Assembly: GCA_013398055.1 (NCBI GenBank)
Contig: VZRS01007674.1
Span: forward strand, 126,653-190,652
Direction of reading: 5' to 3'
Source: Ifrita kowaldi
Lineage: Eukaryota > Chordata > Aves > Passeriformes > Cinclosomatidae
Length of the DNA: 64,000 bases
The notes under the pieces are model-generated. The model saw only the letters and a list, made by a program, of their open reading frames with translations. It ran no database searches and had not been told where the DNA came from. Shown in pieces: positions 36,001 to 48,712 of this stretch (its first letter is position 1; every line of letters begins with the position of its first letter). The position numbers and the translations under genes are program-made.

Positions 36001-39000
36001 TCAAGAGCTGAGGCTTCCTGTTACTTCTGGCCATGCATTTTGATTTTGTGAATGAGTATGCTTAAACAAAAGAACACTACTAATCAAGTATATACTTTTT
36101 GTACAGCTTTATGTTCTCATTAGATAAAAAACGATACCTGAACTGCAGAGGTAACAGCTCCTCTGAAAGGCTGAGCCAACAGGAAAGAGAAAAGTCAGCA
36201 GTGGATAAGAGAAATCTGGGATTCCTTCACTTCAGTATTCAGTAAGAAAGAGGAAACAGCACAGGTAAAACACAACACGGAGTATTGCTCTTACTGCACA
36301 TATTTTAAACTTGATTGTGTAAGAATTGTGTTTTGGGTTGTTTTCAAGGAAGCTAAAACTAATGGGGGTTTTGGTTCGTGGCAGGGACTAATAAACCAAG
36401 CAGGATCAATTTCAATTTAAATAGCTAAGTGAGAGCTACATGATCTTGGTTGCTGCACCACATTGTTTTTGTTTCCATATTGCCTTTTGCAGTTTTATTG
36501 TTCTAATGCTTCATATTTGTGTAGTTTGAAGGTTGTTGTGTACGTGACTAGATTCACTCCCTACTGGGACATAGGCCAAGATACTCAAAGTGATTGTTTA
36601 TTTTGAGCATCTCCATTTTTTAAGCGTTCAAACTAGAGACGTTTTGGAGTAGGTGCCTTGAAAGGGAAACTCAGTTCTTTGTGTGGTTTGTCAACATGAC
36701 ATGGAAAGACAAAAGAAGAAAAAAATGGGTGCAGTCAAAATCCTTGTTCGCTTTTCATTATCTCAGTGTCTTATCTTTGGTTTTCTGAATCGAGGTGACA
36801 AGACTTGGGTACTGCTGTGCTGGAAACCGAAATGTGTACCTGGCCATGGTCCAGGCTGAAGGAAATAAAGCTGAGCAGTGACATCACCTTGTCTCTCCAT
36901 TTCTCTTCCCTAATCTCTTAATTGCCCTAGAGCTTTACCTAAGATTTAGATGTGGTCTTCTGGTAAGACAGTGGTGAGATCAGTGCTGACTGTACCATAT
37001 GTGGAATAGGTGTAACAGCTACAGCATACATATATATATTATAAAGCATAAATAACCTATGTATTCCACTTCTCTGGCTGTTGTGTGGGTCAATCTACCC
37101 AATGCAGGGGTAGCAAGAGGACATGCCTTCTAAAAGGACAGCACGAGCATGTCAGGATGCTTGGCTCAGAATTAACTTTCCCCTCAAATTCTTTCCTGCT
37201 AATACAGAGAAGGACAGTTTGTGTTGCTGAAGAAACCGCATTTGCGAGAAATACTTGAGTTGAACTAAAAAAAAAAAAAGTCCTGGAAGCATTTCATTAG
37301 GTTTTAGCGTTTTGATTGCCTATTTTTAGGACAAGATGTCAGCTGATATAGCTCCTTTAAAAATGCACTTTGGATTTAGGAGAAAAAAAAAACCAGCATA
37401 AGCTGTGAAGTCTTAATTGTTAGAAGTGCAACAATAGCTTAAAAATGGACTGTAAAGCCTGGTCTGACAGCTGGAGGAAGGGATACTTTATTAATAGTTT
37501 TAAGGAATGGGTGGATAGAGCCTGAAAAAGGCAGCAGGGGATATAAAAAGAAGCCTTGTAACATGAAACCATTGCCAAAACCCCTTACCGAAGAATTTAT
37601 AAAAGAGCCCCCGTCACATAAGCATCAAGTTAATACACAGTGAACAGGATAAACAGCTTCTGACTGATTTCCCTCACTGAAAGTGAAGGTGCACCAGTGC
37701 TGCAGCCCAGCCCTGTCGTGGCAGACCGTTTAATGGGCTGGAGATGGGCACACGTGGACACTGGCCAACCTCTGCTTTCATGACTCAAAGTTTCTGTCTG
37801 GCAGGGCACAAGTGAGGGCACTTGCTGTATGGTCATCACACCTCAGTATTTTATAGTTTGATAAGTCCCCTGAATATCCTTGCAACTGATAGCCAAATTG
37901 CTCTGCTAATATGACCTGAGACATATAACTCCAAACACTCATTTCCTGCAGGAGGTGGCAGGGAAGATCCCTCTCTACAGAGATTTCATGTAGCTGCAAT
38001 CTCTCCAAATTAAATCCCCAATTAAAGCACAACTGCATGTTTTCTGTGGCCAGGAGCTGACTGCGTAGGAGATAACGGAAATGCAAAATCCCTCTTGTTG
38101 CTCCAGCCTCAGCTGCAGGGGTTCTCTACTTCCAGACTGCCTGGGTATCCAACAGAGCAGTGTCCCACATTAGACGATGACTGTCTGTTTGTGACAGATC
38201 CAGATCACTGCAATTTTCTAGTTATTTAGAAAAGAAGTCCTTAGGTAAATGTCAATAACCCCCAGAAGTTGGGAAAGCCTTGGAAGCAGAAGGGCTGCAG
38301 TTGTAGGGAAGTTTTGATCTCATTTGCAATCACATATCCATAAAATCGCTTTAGCTCAGACTCCCTGTCTCATGCCGTGCTGACTCTGTGTGAGATCTGA
38401 CATTGTTCTTCGCTCTTTAATAACGAGAGCTCAGGAGGGCGGCGAGAGAGGAAATACAAACAAAAATCTCAGCCTGATTTTTAGCATTGTACAAAGTTAA
38501 CCCATGTTGCCTGTGCCAATCCTAATCCTTCCTTTCAGGTTTGTCCTTTCCGTGTGGGTCAATGGCAACTCAGCTCCTGATACATTAAATCCAGAAACTT
38601 GCTGAGACCATCAGTATCTCTTGCAGCATTGCATGGTGCAGATGACACTTATTATATCTGTGGTACATGGTAAATGTACTCTGAGGATCAGAGTTTCCTG
38701 TGGACATGGTATCAGCGTGGCTTCCCTTCTCTGCTGCTCCCCTCAGTTGCAAATGTGTTGCACCTATAGGAAGGCTTATTTCCCTTCACTTTAGTTATAA
38801 CCATATTGTTAGATTTGTTTGCTGTTTTGCTTTCCCTAGAAGATTGTTTTCCTTTTTTACCTGTGGTCTTAGCCAGCTTCTCAATCTTGATGGGAATTTC
38901 TGCTCCTGCTACTCTGCAGCAGATGTCCTTTCTATGTTTATTTTCTTTCTGTATATTGTACAAAGCAGGTTTCACCTTTGATAGCTATTTTTTGTTTGCA

Positions 39001-40688
39001 AGGGGAATTGGCAAGATAGGTATTTTCTTTCAGCTTTTCCTGCACAACCCTTTTTCTTCACCTTCTTGCCTTCTCTGGGTGGCACCAGTACTGGGAACAG
39101 CAGACCTGCCAGATGAGTTGGCAGGTGAGCTGTCATGCTGTGTTTCAGCTTTACTTTGGGTGGTATAAGCAATTAGTTAGTTAGAAGACCAGCCCTGCAT
39201 TCATGCGATACTTCTGTGCTTATAAGTGAAATAAAAATGCAAAGGTAGGTGTTGTTTGTGGCACTGGTGAGGAGAATTGGTGTTGCTAAGATGGGAGAGG
39301 AATTGCATTTCCATGAGATGTTTGGGATTTTTTTTCTGCTGGATTCTTTCCTTTTCCATACAAGAGAAGTATTTAAGGGCCTATGTATTCAAATGCAGTG
39401 TAGGAAGTTGTCCGGCCTAATTGTAAAAATAGGTTGATTGCATCTGCACTCATTGATAACTTCCAGGGTGAGAATCCATTATGGTAGACTTTGTAGAATG
39501 TGATCAGGAGGAAAGGCAGAGACAAATTCTCTTTGGTGTAACCATGGGTAAGATATATACCCACAGTTTTCTTATCAAAGCCATGCTGGTATGTGATAGA
39601 AGGAGGGAGAACACCTCTCCTCATCCTGTGTCAAGGGGCACATACTTATTATTTCTGTTGGCACAGCCTGTAGTCTGATTGGATTGGCTCACTCTTTTTC
39701 TCAGGTATGCTTTTGGTGATCATACATCCTACCCATGACTGCTAAATCATGTTCTGATTCCATGTGTGAGCTGCTCCATACTGAAATATGTTCAGCAGAA
39801 TTTCCAGTTTGGTCCCAGGGAGGCCTTCCTTGCAGTGTTCTAAATGATGAAAAGTTGATGTTAGAAATGTTGCTAACCATGCCTCTGATCCACAGAAAAT
39901 ATCGGTGACGATAAAGGAAATAATTCAACCTTCTTCATTGTTTTTACTCAGTTTAGGTTTGAAGTGTGTTAAGTGTCCTAGCTATAAGAGAGCATATTAT
40001 TGCTTTTGTACATTATTGCTGTTATAATCCAGGAGAAACACATCCTTTCGGGACCCACTCCTTATTTAGCAGAGTAGAAAAATTTAAAATGTAAGACATC
40101 ACATGAGGCTGAAACTGCAGTCCATCTGTAGGGAGACTTCTTGCTGCTCTAGGAGAGGCATGGTGTTGCTGTGCTTTGGGAAACAGCAGGACCATTACTT
40201 CCTGTGACTGAGGCACATTCTCAGTATGCAGGGCCCCACACCCTGATTTTTTTGAGGTAGTCAACTCTTAAAGTTATCTCCCTGTCTTTCCTTTGTTGGC
40301 CTTTTTACCACTTTTAGACAACAGTTGCCTTTGTGAATCTTCTTTACAGTTATATTTGCTAAAAAATGCAACTGGTTTGGATTCCCCACCTAAATAACTT
40401 GACTGAGAACCTACAATACTTGCTCTTCTCCCTCTTCTTCAAAGCTAGACTAAAATTAATGAAAACTTGCAAGTGGTTTGTTTAACACATTTTTTTTTTG
40501 AGATTCTTTTTCTCTTGTCCCTCTCATTATTGCAACCTGTGCAGCTTCCTTGTACTGTCTTTCTGTAAACATTATGCAGAACAAAGTATAATTTTGTTCT
40601 TAGACTTTGAACCCTTTGAAATGAAATCAAGTGAGTTTGCCTGTACTTAGCTGGTTAGAGTCTTAAGAGCTTCTACTGTTTTGCTGTG
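30096..40688. other. Non-coding block, no gene recognised
   Basis: About 10.6 kb with no recognisable coding exon, RNA gene or transposon. A GC-richer patch at about 32090-32290 has overlapping short frames on both strands. Homopolymers include T14 (32671-32684) and A13 (37267-37279). Frames such as 38806-39168 (120 codons, very hydrophobic because of T-rich DNA) match no family. The stretch at about 32690-32960 lacks simple repeats and is worth an alignment test for conservation; I cannot demonstrate it. Confidence 0.5.
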
Positions 40689-41715
40689 CAGGGAGTGCCA
40701 TAGTTGATTAAAACAGATTTGATCTTTTGTCTAATCCTCTGGATCAGCAGGTTAATTTGTGATTTTTAATCTGCAGCAGTATCCCAAAGTTGTAAGGTAT
40801 CACTGCACACTTACATAGGAAAAAAACGTAATCACACCTGATTTAGCCGAGGTTTGTAAATCATAGCGATTAATGCAGAACTTTTCTGAAGTGAGTCCTT
40901 GAGTGCAGCTAGGTTACTGACTTTTCTCAATTCTATATAAGCGGAGAAGATAGAAAAATACAAAGTACCAACAATTCCATCACTGCCTCTAAACCCAGGA
41001 CTAAATATCATGACATCAGTGCATATATAAATATATATGTATATATGCAATTCTGTACATGCTCTCCATCAGTTCTTACCTCATAAGTTACTAATATGAA
41101 TTTTATCTACACTACTCATATATACATGTGATAAACATATGATAAAAAGGCAAAAATGCCTTGCAGAATTTGTGGTCTGAGTGACAATATTTACCCCATG
41201 TGAATGCCTACAGTGTGGTAACTTAAGTTCATTCCTCATGAGATAGATTAAGTTCATTCATATCCTAATAAGTGGTAGCTGCTCTAGGAAGCCCTCTAAG
41301 CTTTCTATAACCAGACGTGCCACTAGTAATCTTTCCAAAATGTGATGTCAATGGAGCTGCAGCTGGTTAAAGGGCTATGCAGGGCAAAAAGTGGTATTAG
41401 TGGCTAATAAAGGCTAATTCTTTTGCAAGCAAAATTAGCTCGCTTCACTAGCTTGTTATGACTTGAAGTGTCTGGCCGTTGAACTATGCATCTGGCTCAT
41501 TTGTTGCTCTCAAAGAGATCCCACCCTGACTGACAGCTGTACTGGACTGGAAGAAAGTTGCCCAAATGAGTGAGAACAAGAGGACTTCAGTTTGTGTGAC
41601 TTTAGGGCAGTAGCAATCCATGCAAACAACCTTCATAAGAAAAAGAGATGAACCCAACAAAGAATGTGTGTGACATAGGTCCTGGCTCTGGACACTAATT
41701 TTCCTTAACTAATTG
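40689..41715. repeat. Copy A of a 1027-bp exact direct duplication
   Basis: Begins CAGGGAGTGCCATAG and ends CTTAACTAATTG immediately before the single N at 41716. The same sequence recurs at 41717-42743 with a constant offset of 1028 and no difference I could see, including in AT-rich and TA-repeat parts that mutate quickly. It contains no gene. The minus-strand 72-codon frame found in both copies (40832-41050 and 41860-42078) starts in the ATATAT tract and is a shadow. Confidence 0.94.
41021..41048. repeat. AT-rich inverted repeat
   Basis: GCATATAT (41021-41028) is the reverse complement of ATATATGC (41041-41048), enclosing more TA-rich sequence. It recurs at 42049-42076 in copy B. Such tracts are prone to sequencing and assembly breaks. 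Confidence 0.7.
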
Positions 41716-41716
41716 N
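41716..41716. other. Single-N assembly gap at duplication junction
   Basis: One ambiguous base lies exactly between the two 1027-bp copies (ACTAATTG, N, CAGGGAG). This is the same arrangement as at 25270, and these are the only two ambiguous bases I noticed in the window. Confidence 0.9.
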
Positions 41717-42743
41717 CAGGGAGTGCCATAGTTGATTAAAACAGATTTGATCTTTTGTCTAATCCTCTGGATCAGCAGGTTAATTTGTGATTTTTAATCT
41801 GCAGCAGTATCCCAAAGTTGTAAGGTATCACTGCACACTTACATAGGAAAAAAACGTAATCACACCTGATTTAGCCGAGGTTTGTAAATCATAGCGATTA
41901 ATGCAGAACTTTTCTGAAGTGAGTCCTTGAGTGCAGCTAGGTTACTGACTTTTCTCAATTCTATATAAGCGGAGAAGATAGAAAAATACAAAGTACCAAC
42001 AATTCCATCACTGCCTCTAAACCCAGGACTAAATATCATGACATCAGTGCATATATAAATATATATGTATATATGCAATTCTGTACATGCTCTCCATCAG
42101 TTCTTACCTCATAAGTTACTAATATGAATTTTATCTACACTACTCATATATACATGTGATAAACATATGATAAAAAGGCAAAAATGCCTTGCAGAATTTG
42201 TGGTCTGAGTGACAATATTTACCCCATGTGAATGCCTACAGTGTGGTAACTTAAGTTCATTCCTCATGAGATAGATTAAGTTCATTCATATCCTAATAAG
42301 TGGTAGCTGCTCTAGGAAGCCCTCTAAGCTTTCTATAACCAGACGTGCCACTAGTAATCTTTCCAAAATGTGATGTCAATGGAGCTGCAGCTGGTTAAAG
42401 GGCTATGCAGGGCAAAAAGTGGTATTAGTGGCTAATAAAGGCTAATTCTTTTGCAAGCAAAATTAGCTCGCTTCACTAGCTTGTTATGACTTGAAGTGTC
42501 TGGCCGTTGAACTATGCATCTGGCTCATTTGTTGCTCTCAAAGAGATCCCACCCTGACTGACAGCTGTACTGGACTGGAAGAAAGTTGCCCAAATGAGTG
42601 AGAACAAGAGGACTTCAGTTTGTGTGACTTTAGGGCAGTAGCAATCCATGCAAACAACCTTCATAAGAAAAAGAGATGAACCCAACAAAGAATGTGTGTG
42701 ACATAGGTCCTGGCTCTGGACACTAATTTTCCTTAACTAATTG
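41717..42743. repeat. Copy B of the 1027-bp exact direct duplication
   Basis: Starts CAGGGAGTGCC directly after the N and ends CTAATTG at 42743, after which unique sequence GCTACTACTG begins. No difference from copy A was seen. Confidence 0.94.
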
Positions 42744-45700
42744 GCTACTACTGCAGAACTTAGTTGCTCACAGATGCTGTAATCGATTCACGTCATATGC
42801 AGCTACCTAAAAGACACAAATGTCTTGTAACTGGTTGCAGCAACCCTAAATAATCACTAGAAACTTAACTTCCAGTGCATCCCAAATGTTGTGATGCTCT
42901 GAAGTGATAAAGACAGCACCAGAATAGTCCAAGCTCTGTGGATGTGCATTTATTTTTACTCACTGGTGTTTTGGGGTAAATGCCACATCAGAGTGTTTTT
43001 AGTACAAAGTTCCTGTTCCTGCTCAATGCAGCTGTACCTATTCTAAACTCCTTCATCAAAGGCAACCATTTCCTTTTTTCCTTAATCTCAGATCAGTTTA
43101 CTGAGAGCAGTTGTCCCTGACTTCCTTAAGCTTGCCCTGCAGAAAAGCTTTCTTAAAATCTTCCCTATGCCCATTCTTTCCTTTGCACATGCTTAGAAAT
43201 GTGTGTGCATGTGTATAAACATGGACACACACATGTGCCCATGCATATTTTAACCAGTTTCTGCTTCAGTCCTACAGCCTTGTGCATGGTCAGACTGGGA
43301 AAGGACTCGTGGAAAAGGTTGCTGCCAAAGAGGAGTGAAACACTCGCTTCCTTGTGTTCTTCCAAATGATTTTAATGCCTTCTTTATTTATGAGATGTTT
43401 CTGATAACATTACGTAGACAAATGTGCACTGAGGTCAAGACTGATTATTTTTTCACTGTGGTATTGTTTTTGCAGGTGATTTGACACTCAGTGTTAATAC
43501 ACGTCATCCAGAGTGACAGGTTGGTGATGTTGCCTTTTGTGCACTTAAACCCTTGAATGTTGTTCCCAGATTGAGAGTTTATAGAAACCACATGGAAATA
43601 TTGGTTTATGCTGTTAAGTAAGTTTTGGGTGCCAAACTTTTGTTCATTATGAAACAGTATTTGAATTAAAAGGAGACCTTGGACTAATGAATGAGTCTGG
43701 CTTCAGTAGCACACCTGTGACATTGCTTTCTTTGCGCCGGAGACCCCTATGAAGTGCTGGTTCCAGTGTTTTGGTGACACTAGAAAGGGAAATCTCTCAA
43801 GAGAAGACCCATAGGACCAACTCATCACGGCAAAAATGAAAAAGCAGAACTTATGTAGAAATTGAGGCTTCAAATTGGACTTTTCCTCTGTATTATTTTG
43901 TACCTTGTGAAATTTTTGTTTGGTTAGCCATAGTTGGGTACAGCTTGGATGCCCAGCCTTGTGAGAGGCTGAGATGGTAAGAGACAGTAATATAAATGAT
44001 CTTTGGTTACCAAGGATCTCAGGAAATCATGCAAGATGAAACTCACAGTATTTTCTTTTTACACTGAAAGGGATTTTTCTCACATATAAAAAAAAGAAAA
44101 AAAGTGAGGGCTCTTTGATCCAGACATAAAGATATACTAAAGAATTTTGTAGGGCATACTCTAACTTATGTTGTTTAATGATGACTTTCCACACTGAAAA
44201 TATGATGAGAAATTGTAGAAAAGAAATCTTACAGCAACCAGGATGGTAGAGAGGAGAACTGGAGCTAACATTGGACCCAGAACAAAACTACCCAGTCAGG
44301 GATGCATTTGAGGAGGTAAGTTGCTTGCCATGGTACATGACAGATTGGTGCTGAAGTGTCCCCCTCTGCTTACATGCCACCACAGAATATGGCAGGAATG
44401 TGTCAGTGCTGCAGACCGTGCTCAGGCTGCAGGAGAAAGTCACTCCTCTTTATCTTAAGTATGGAAGTATTAGTGCCCTGTATTACCAGCAAAGACCTGT
44501 AGAAAATTTCTAAAGATATCTTGACTGAAAAGTCAGAATAGTCTGTTTCTTGCTGAATCAGACAGTTTCTCTGTAAGATAAGGAAGCAACGAAGTATTGA
44601 AATACTGTAGGATGACATCTTCCTTCCATAAGCAGTGTTCTTTCTGTCAGTTTGGGTCCTCTAGTAGAATAAATCTTGAGTCCAATATGGGGAGTGGTAG
44701 GTTGGGTTTTCATCCTTTACACATTAAGGTCACTATGGCCAAGGTTGTTACCTGTCCCTCTCCTTTTCCTGCTGAGGAAATTCAGCTTTATACGAATATT
44801 CTTGATTGTGGTCTGCTCTACCTCCATGGTTTCAGTTCTTCTTGGTACCCCTGTTATCAAAAGTAAAAGTGTTGCTCAAAGTTTGGTTTTGCTTCTTCAA
44901 TCTCCCTCGTTTCTTCTGCTGTAACTCCACATCTGTACTTTTGTTTATGCTTTTCTGTTTTTAAGTGTGCGAAGACGGTTTTGTACAAAAAATAGCACCA
45001 TGCCGGAGCAACAGCCAGCAGTGGTGCAGCTGCCCCGGTGCTAAGCCAATAACACAGAGAGAACTGAAGCATTTCTACTTTTGTGCTTTGAACTCCTCGG
45101 AGCTGGTTTCCTGATTTGTCTCATTAGCACTGATTTGCTTTGTACTCTGAGTGCAATTGCTCAGTTGGTAAGAGTTAGAGCAACTACATCTCCATTTTTT
45201 CTCTAGCCTAAGCAAAGCAGCAGTAATGGCCACCTCTCCCTGGTTTTTCCTTGGCAGACTTCCCAGAAAGATGTGTACTTAATTGTAATTTTCCCTCTGT
45301 GGTCAGCAGCAATATCTCATCTTTTAGTGTCTCAACAGCACCACTACGTTTAACTCTGTGTGTGTCTAAGGCCTCACCTGATCCAATACAGAGTAATCCT
45401 GTATTTGATTAGGCTGAATATATGTAGCAGAGATGATCACATTTATTGTATATACAATTAATTCCTCTTTCATTTGCTGCTTCGTCTGCTTTTTGTGACT
45501 TAAAACAAATAAACAAAAATAACTCACCACTTCCTTTTGGAAAAATAATATAATTTTCTGGCAAAGGCTTCGTCTGTACACTTAGTGTATCTTACTAAAG
45601 CTGGTTTTGAATTTTAGGCAGACAAGCAAATGTCTGTCAAAACAGTTCAGAAGAAACCATGAAATGACCAGGCCATAAATCCAGGAGCGGCACAAGAGTG

Positions 45701-47044
45701 GGAATATGAGACCAGCAAAGTGTAATATGAGTCTTTAAGTCCAGCCTCCCCTCTTTCCACCCTGGTGCTAAGTATACTGCTGACGTCCTTGCGAGAAAAG
45801 AAACACACTGGGCTTGGACATCGGTGTTTTTGCCAGAGCAACGTGCACCCTTAGCTTAGACTTAGTTCCATTTCTGTAAATTTCCTTGGTAATACATGAA
45901 AAAGAAATGTTAAATTATTGTAACTGCATTTGTGACTTCGGTGGTGAAGTTTGTCAAATATCAGGTCATCCTAACAAAATGTTGAATTTTAAATCGAACA
46001 CTAAACATAATCTAAAAAAAAATATTTTTAATACAAATAAACCATACAACTTTCCTTCCAGGTACATATCATGCTCTTCAGGAAATTCTGTCCTAGCTTA
46101 AGAAAAGTAAAGCTTTCATCTGAAGTGCATTAATAACTGCTGTAAAGTAAGACAGTTTTTCCAAAATGTCTAACTTACCTGCAACATTTGCATCAGCTAA
46201 GTCAGCAATAGTTTTCTTGCCACCGTTGTATTGTATTTTATGCAGGAGACAGATAACCAGCCCTGTGTGTCCTGGAATGAGCCTTTTCCTGCTGTTGGTC
46301 GTGTGTAGTTTGTTTTTTCATATCTCTAATCTCACGGAATGTGAGGAAAAGTGATACTGTTGAAAAAAGCCGAAGAAACCAATTGAGGTTGAAATTCGAT
46401 TAAAAACTCAACTTGACTTTTTTTGTGTATGTAAAAATAGATGTTGATATTGAAATATTATTATCCAGATTTCCCAGATGTCATGTCTTTCACCTGCCCC
46501 CATCTTTCCCATCCAGTTTTATAATCATGCTTGGTCATTCCCAAACTGAATTTTTGGGGAAGTGTGTGATTTGCCACTTTGAACAGAAAACCCATCCAGT
46601 TTTGTAAATAGCACCTCACAAGGAATTTGCAGCAGCTTCTTGAATATTCTGTGTTAATGACAGAACTTCTGTTTTTGAACTTTTATATGTAACTCTGCTT
46701 TGTTTGTTAATACCTAACTAGGGATGGTTCTTGATAAAAACATTGATTCAGCTTTACATAATGCTTTTCAAGATCTCTTTCAGAATCTCTTTCTGTTGCC
46801 ATTTAGTGAATAGTTCAAGTCTCTTTTTAAGGCTTTTATCTCAATGTTCTAGTTAATTCATTGTTAGATGAAGTGTTTTATGGGTTTTAAAATATTAAAT
46901 ATTGGATGTAAGTTGCTTATGAAATCAAGTAGGTTTTGTTAATGTGATTTATTTCAATGTGTTTTGTATAAACAGTAAGTTTCATTAAATAATTATGAAT
47001 GTATCACAGAGGAGTAATCCATTTCATACTTTTTTTTATAAGAC
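42744..47044. other. Non-coding block, no gene recognised
   Basis: AT-rich, no recognised exon. At 43199-43245 an alternating TG-rich stretch (GTGTGTGCATGTGTA) is followed by a CA-rich one (ACACACACATGTG), a small inverted, alternating purine-pyrimidine region. Frames of 60-90 codons (for example 44597-44924 in two + frames) have no domain. Confidence 0.5.
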
Positions 47045-47443
47045 TTAAATGCTGCCCCAATGCATGTGCATTCCTAACATGTGAATCTGATGCAATCCCA
47101 GGGATAAGGACTGGCATGTGCCACGTGTCAGACACGGTGGGTCACGGCTCTGGTGTGGGCATGCCCACATCAGATTGAGCATTGCTGTGCCCCTTCCTCT
47201 CCAAGGGTATGGCGTCAAGTGGGAGGACCACAGCATCATCTTTCTGGGGAGCATCCTTCTCCCTGGCTTCAGTGGGGGACACTTGCCCCTGTTCAGGATG
47301 CCCCACCTGAAGGCTGTCACCTTCAAGGGGATTGCACAGCTGTGTACTCGCTGTGTCTGTCCAGTTGAGATCCCAGCTTCAGGGTGAGGAGGTAATGCTG
47401 CCCTGGAGATGCATGTGGGCCGCATCGCTGTGGGGCAAATCAT
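47045..47443. other. GC-rich 0.4-kb island, unknown origin
   Basis: A sharply bounded GC-rich segment inside AT-rich DNA. It is open through its whole length in one minus frame (47045-47443, 132 codons) and mostly open in two + frames (47118-47387 and 47153-47368). None of these translations shows a domain I recognise. The sharp edges suggest inserted DNA such as a solo LTR or a retroposed fragment, but I find no TG...CA ends with a target-site duplication, no poly-A tail and no AATAAA signal, so the origin is left open. Confidence 0.35.
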
Positions 47444-48460
47444 GGCATGCTGATTAGAATTACAAGTCTTCTGTGTGTGAGACCAGGTAGGCTTTATAAA
47501 ATTTTTGAAGTTCTAATTTTCGATGATTTTTTCCATTCTAGACCCTACAGTGACCCTACTGCTGGCTGATTCCAGAGAGCCACCTTGTTATTCTGAGTTG
47601 GAGTTTCTCCATCTCGAAAATCAGAGGTAAGGATCAAAGTATCTTGAGACGGTGGGATGAAAAGTACTGTGGTTATTATGATTATACTGCTTGCTGTTAA
47701 TATCAGAAAGGGAGATACTCTGTTCTTATATTCAGAAAGAATTAAATGCCATGAAACTAGTGGAATTGTAACAATAGCATGAGGAATGCTGGTAAAATAC
47801 CAGCATGACATGGCTTGAGTTTGAAGTATTATATTTTTTGCCACATGTTAGGAACCACTAACGCTGGTGGCTACTGTAACTTATTAAGAATTGTATGGGA
47901 ATCTGTTTTCAATATCTGTGCTTTAAAAATATCTTGGAATGTAACACTGGAAAAGAAAAAGAAAATGTATTTCCTGAAATCTGCCTCAATGCCATTTTAT
48001 CACTGTCTAATTTCTGCTATTCTGTTTTTTTTTTTTTTAAATTTCTTCCCCTTTGTTGTTGTTGGGTTTTTTTTCTTTTTTCTTTTTTTTTTAATTAGGA
48101 TTTAATACACAATTTCATCATTTTCCCAACGAACCGACATTTATCAGAGGTCACAGGCTAAAAATCATCTGTGTAGCCATACGTGCTTTGTTTTATTTTC
48201 AGAGAGACTATTAAACATTTCAAGGAGAAGTATTTGTCTTTCTGATTTCTGTAGTACAAAATAGTAAGGAAACTTGAAGTGTTTTCTCAGTGCTTCTGCC
48301 ATGTCTACAGATTCTTTTTTCCTTTAAGTATTTGAACATTACAGCTGAAAGGATCTGATTAAACATGCTAGGCTTTTTACAGTTCCTATGGCCTCTACTT
48401 AAACTGCATTAAACACTTAAAACTCAGCCTAACTAAACTGGAATGGATGCTTTAAAATAA
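47444..48460. other. Non-coding block with T-rich tract
   Basis: No gene recognised. A T-rich low-complexity stretch runs from 48025 to 48096, including a 14-T run at 48025-48038 and a T-rich series to 48096. The short frames crossing it (47815-48105) are phenylalanine-rich shadows. Confidence 0.6.
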
Positions 48461-48498
48461 GAATTATCTTCCATTTTATAATGGGGAAACTGAAGAGC
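48461..48498 (-). mobile_element. MIR-like SINE core, reverse orientation
   Basis: GAATTATCTTCCATTTTATA followed by ATGGGGAAACTGAAGAGC matches the reverse complement of the MIR core (ATTATTATCCCCATTTTACA then GATGAGGAAACTGAGGC) with few differences. Short but distinctive. Confidence 0.4.
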
Positions 48499-48619
48499 TA
48501 CAAGTATCATCATGGCCACTTTTCTTCATAAACAAGTCAAACTGCTTTAACTCATGAATAGCCTCATTTCTGCCCTGTGGTCTTGAAAGCTCAGTGAAAA
48601 AAACAGGATATCACTACTG

Positions 48620-48712
48620 AGTCCAATTTTTAGCTTGGACACAGATTTCTTCTGTGGCTTAGAACAAGTTATTTCTTCCTCATATGTTTTAGCTTACCAG
48701 CTATATAAAACA
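48620..48712 (+). mobile_element. MIR-like SINE relic, forward orientation
   Basis: The forward MIR order is visible: a stretch resembling TCTGCCAC...TAGCTGTGTGACC, then AGAACAAGTTATTTCTTCCTC (matching GGGCAAGTTACTTAACCTC), then a divergent TTTAGCTTACC, then CTATATAAAA (matching CTGTAAAATG). It lies about 120 bp from an oppositely oriented MIR-like core, so the two are probably separate ancient insertions. Confidence 0.45.

Noticed and set aside
38806..39168. 120-codon very hydrophobic + frame that might suggest a membrane protein
   Set aside because: Hydrophobicity follows from T-rich DNA (TTT/CTT codons); overlapped by frames on both strands; no family match.
40832..42078. Repeated 72-codon minus frame rich in IYIYIY found twice
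   Set aside because: It is translation of the TATATA tract, and it appears twice only because the 1027-bp segment is duplicated.
45151..45190. tRNA-like box A (GCTCAGTTGGTAAGAG) suggesting a tRNA gene or tRNA-derived SINE
   Set aside because: No box B (GGTTCGAxTCC) at the right distance, no anticodon or acceptor stem pairing downstream; probably coincidence or a minimal relic.
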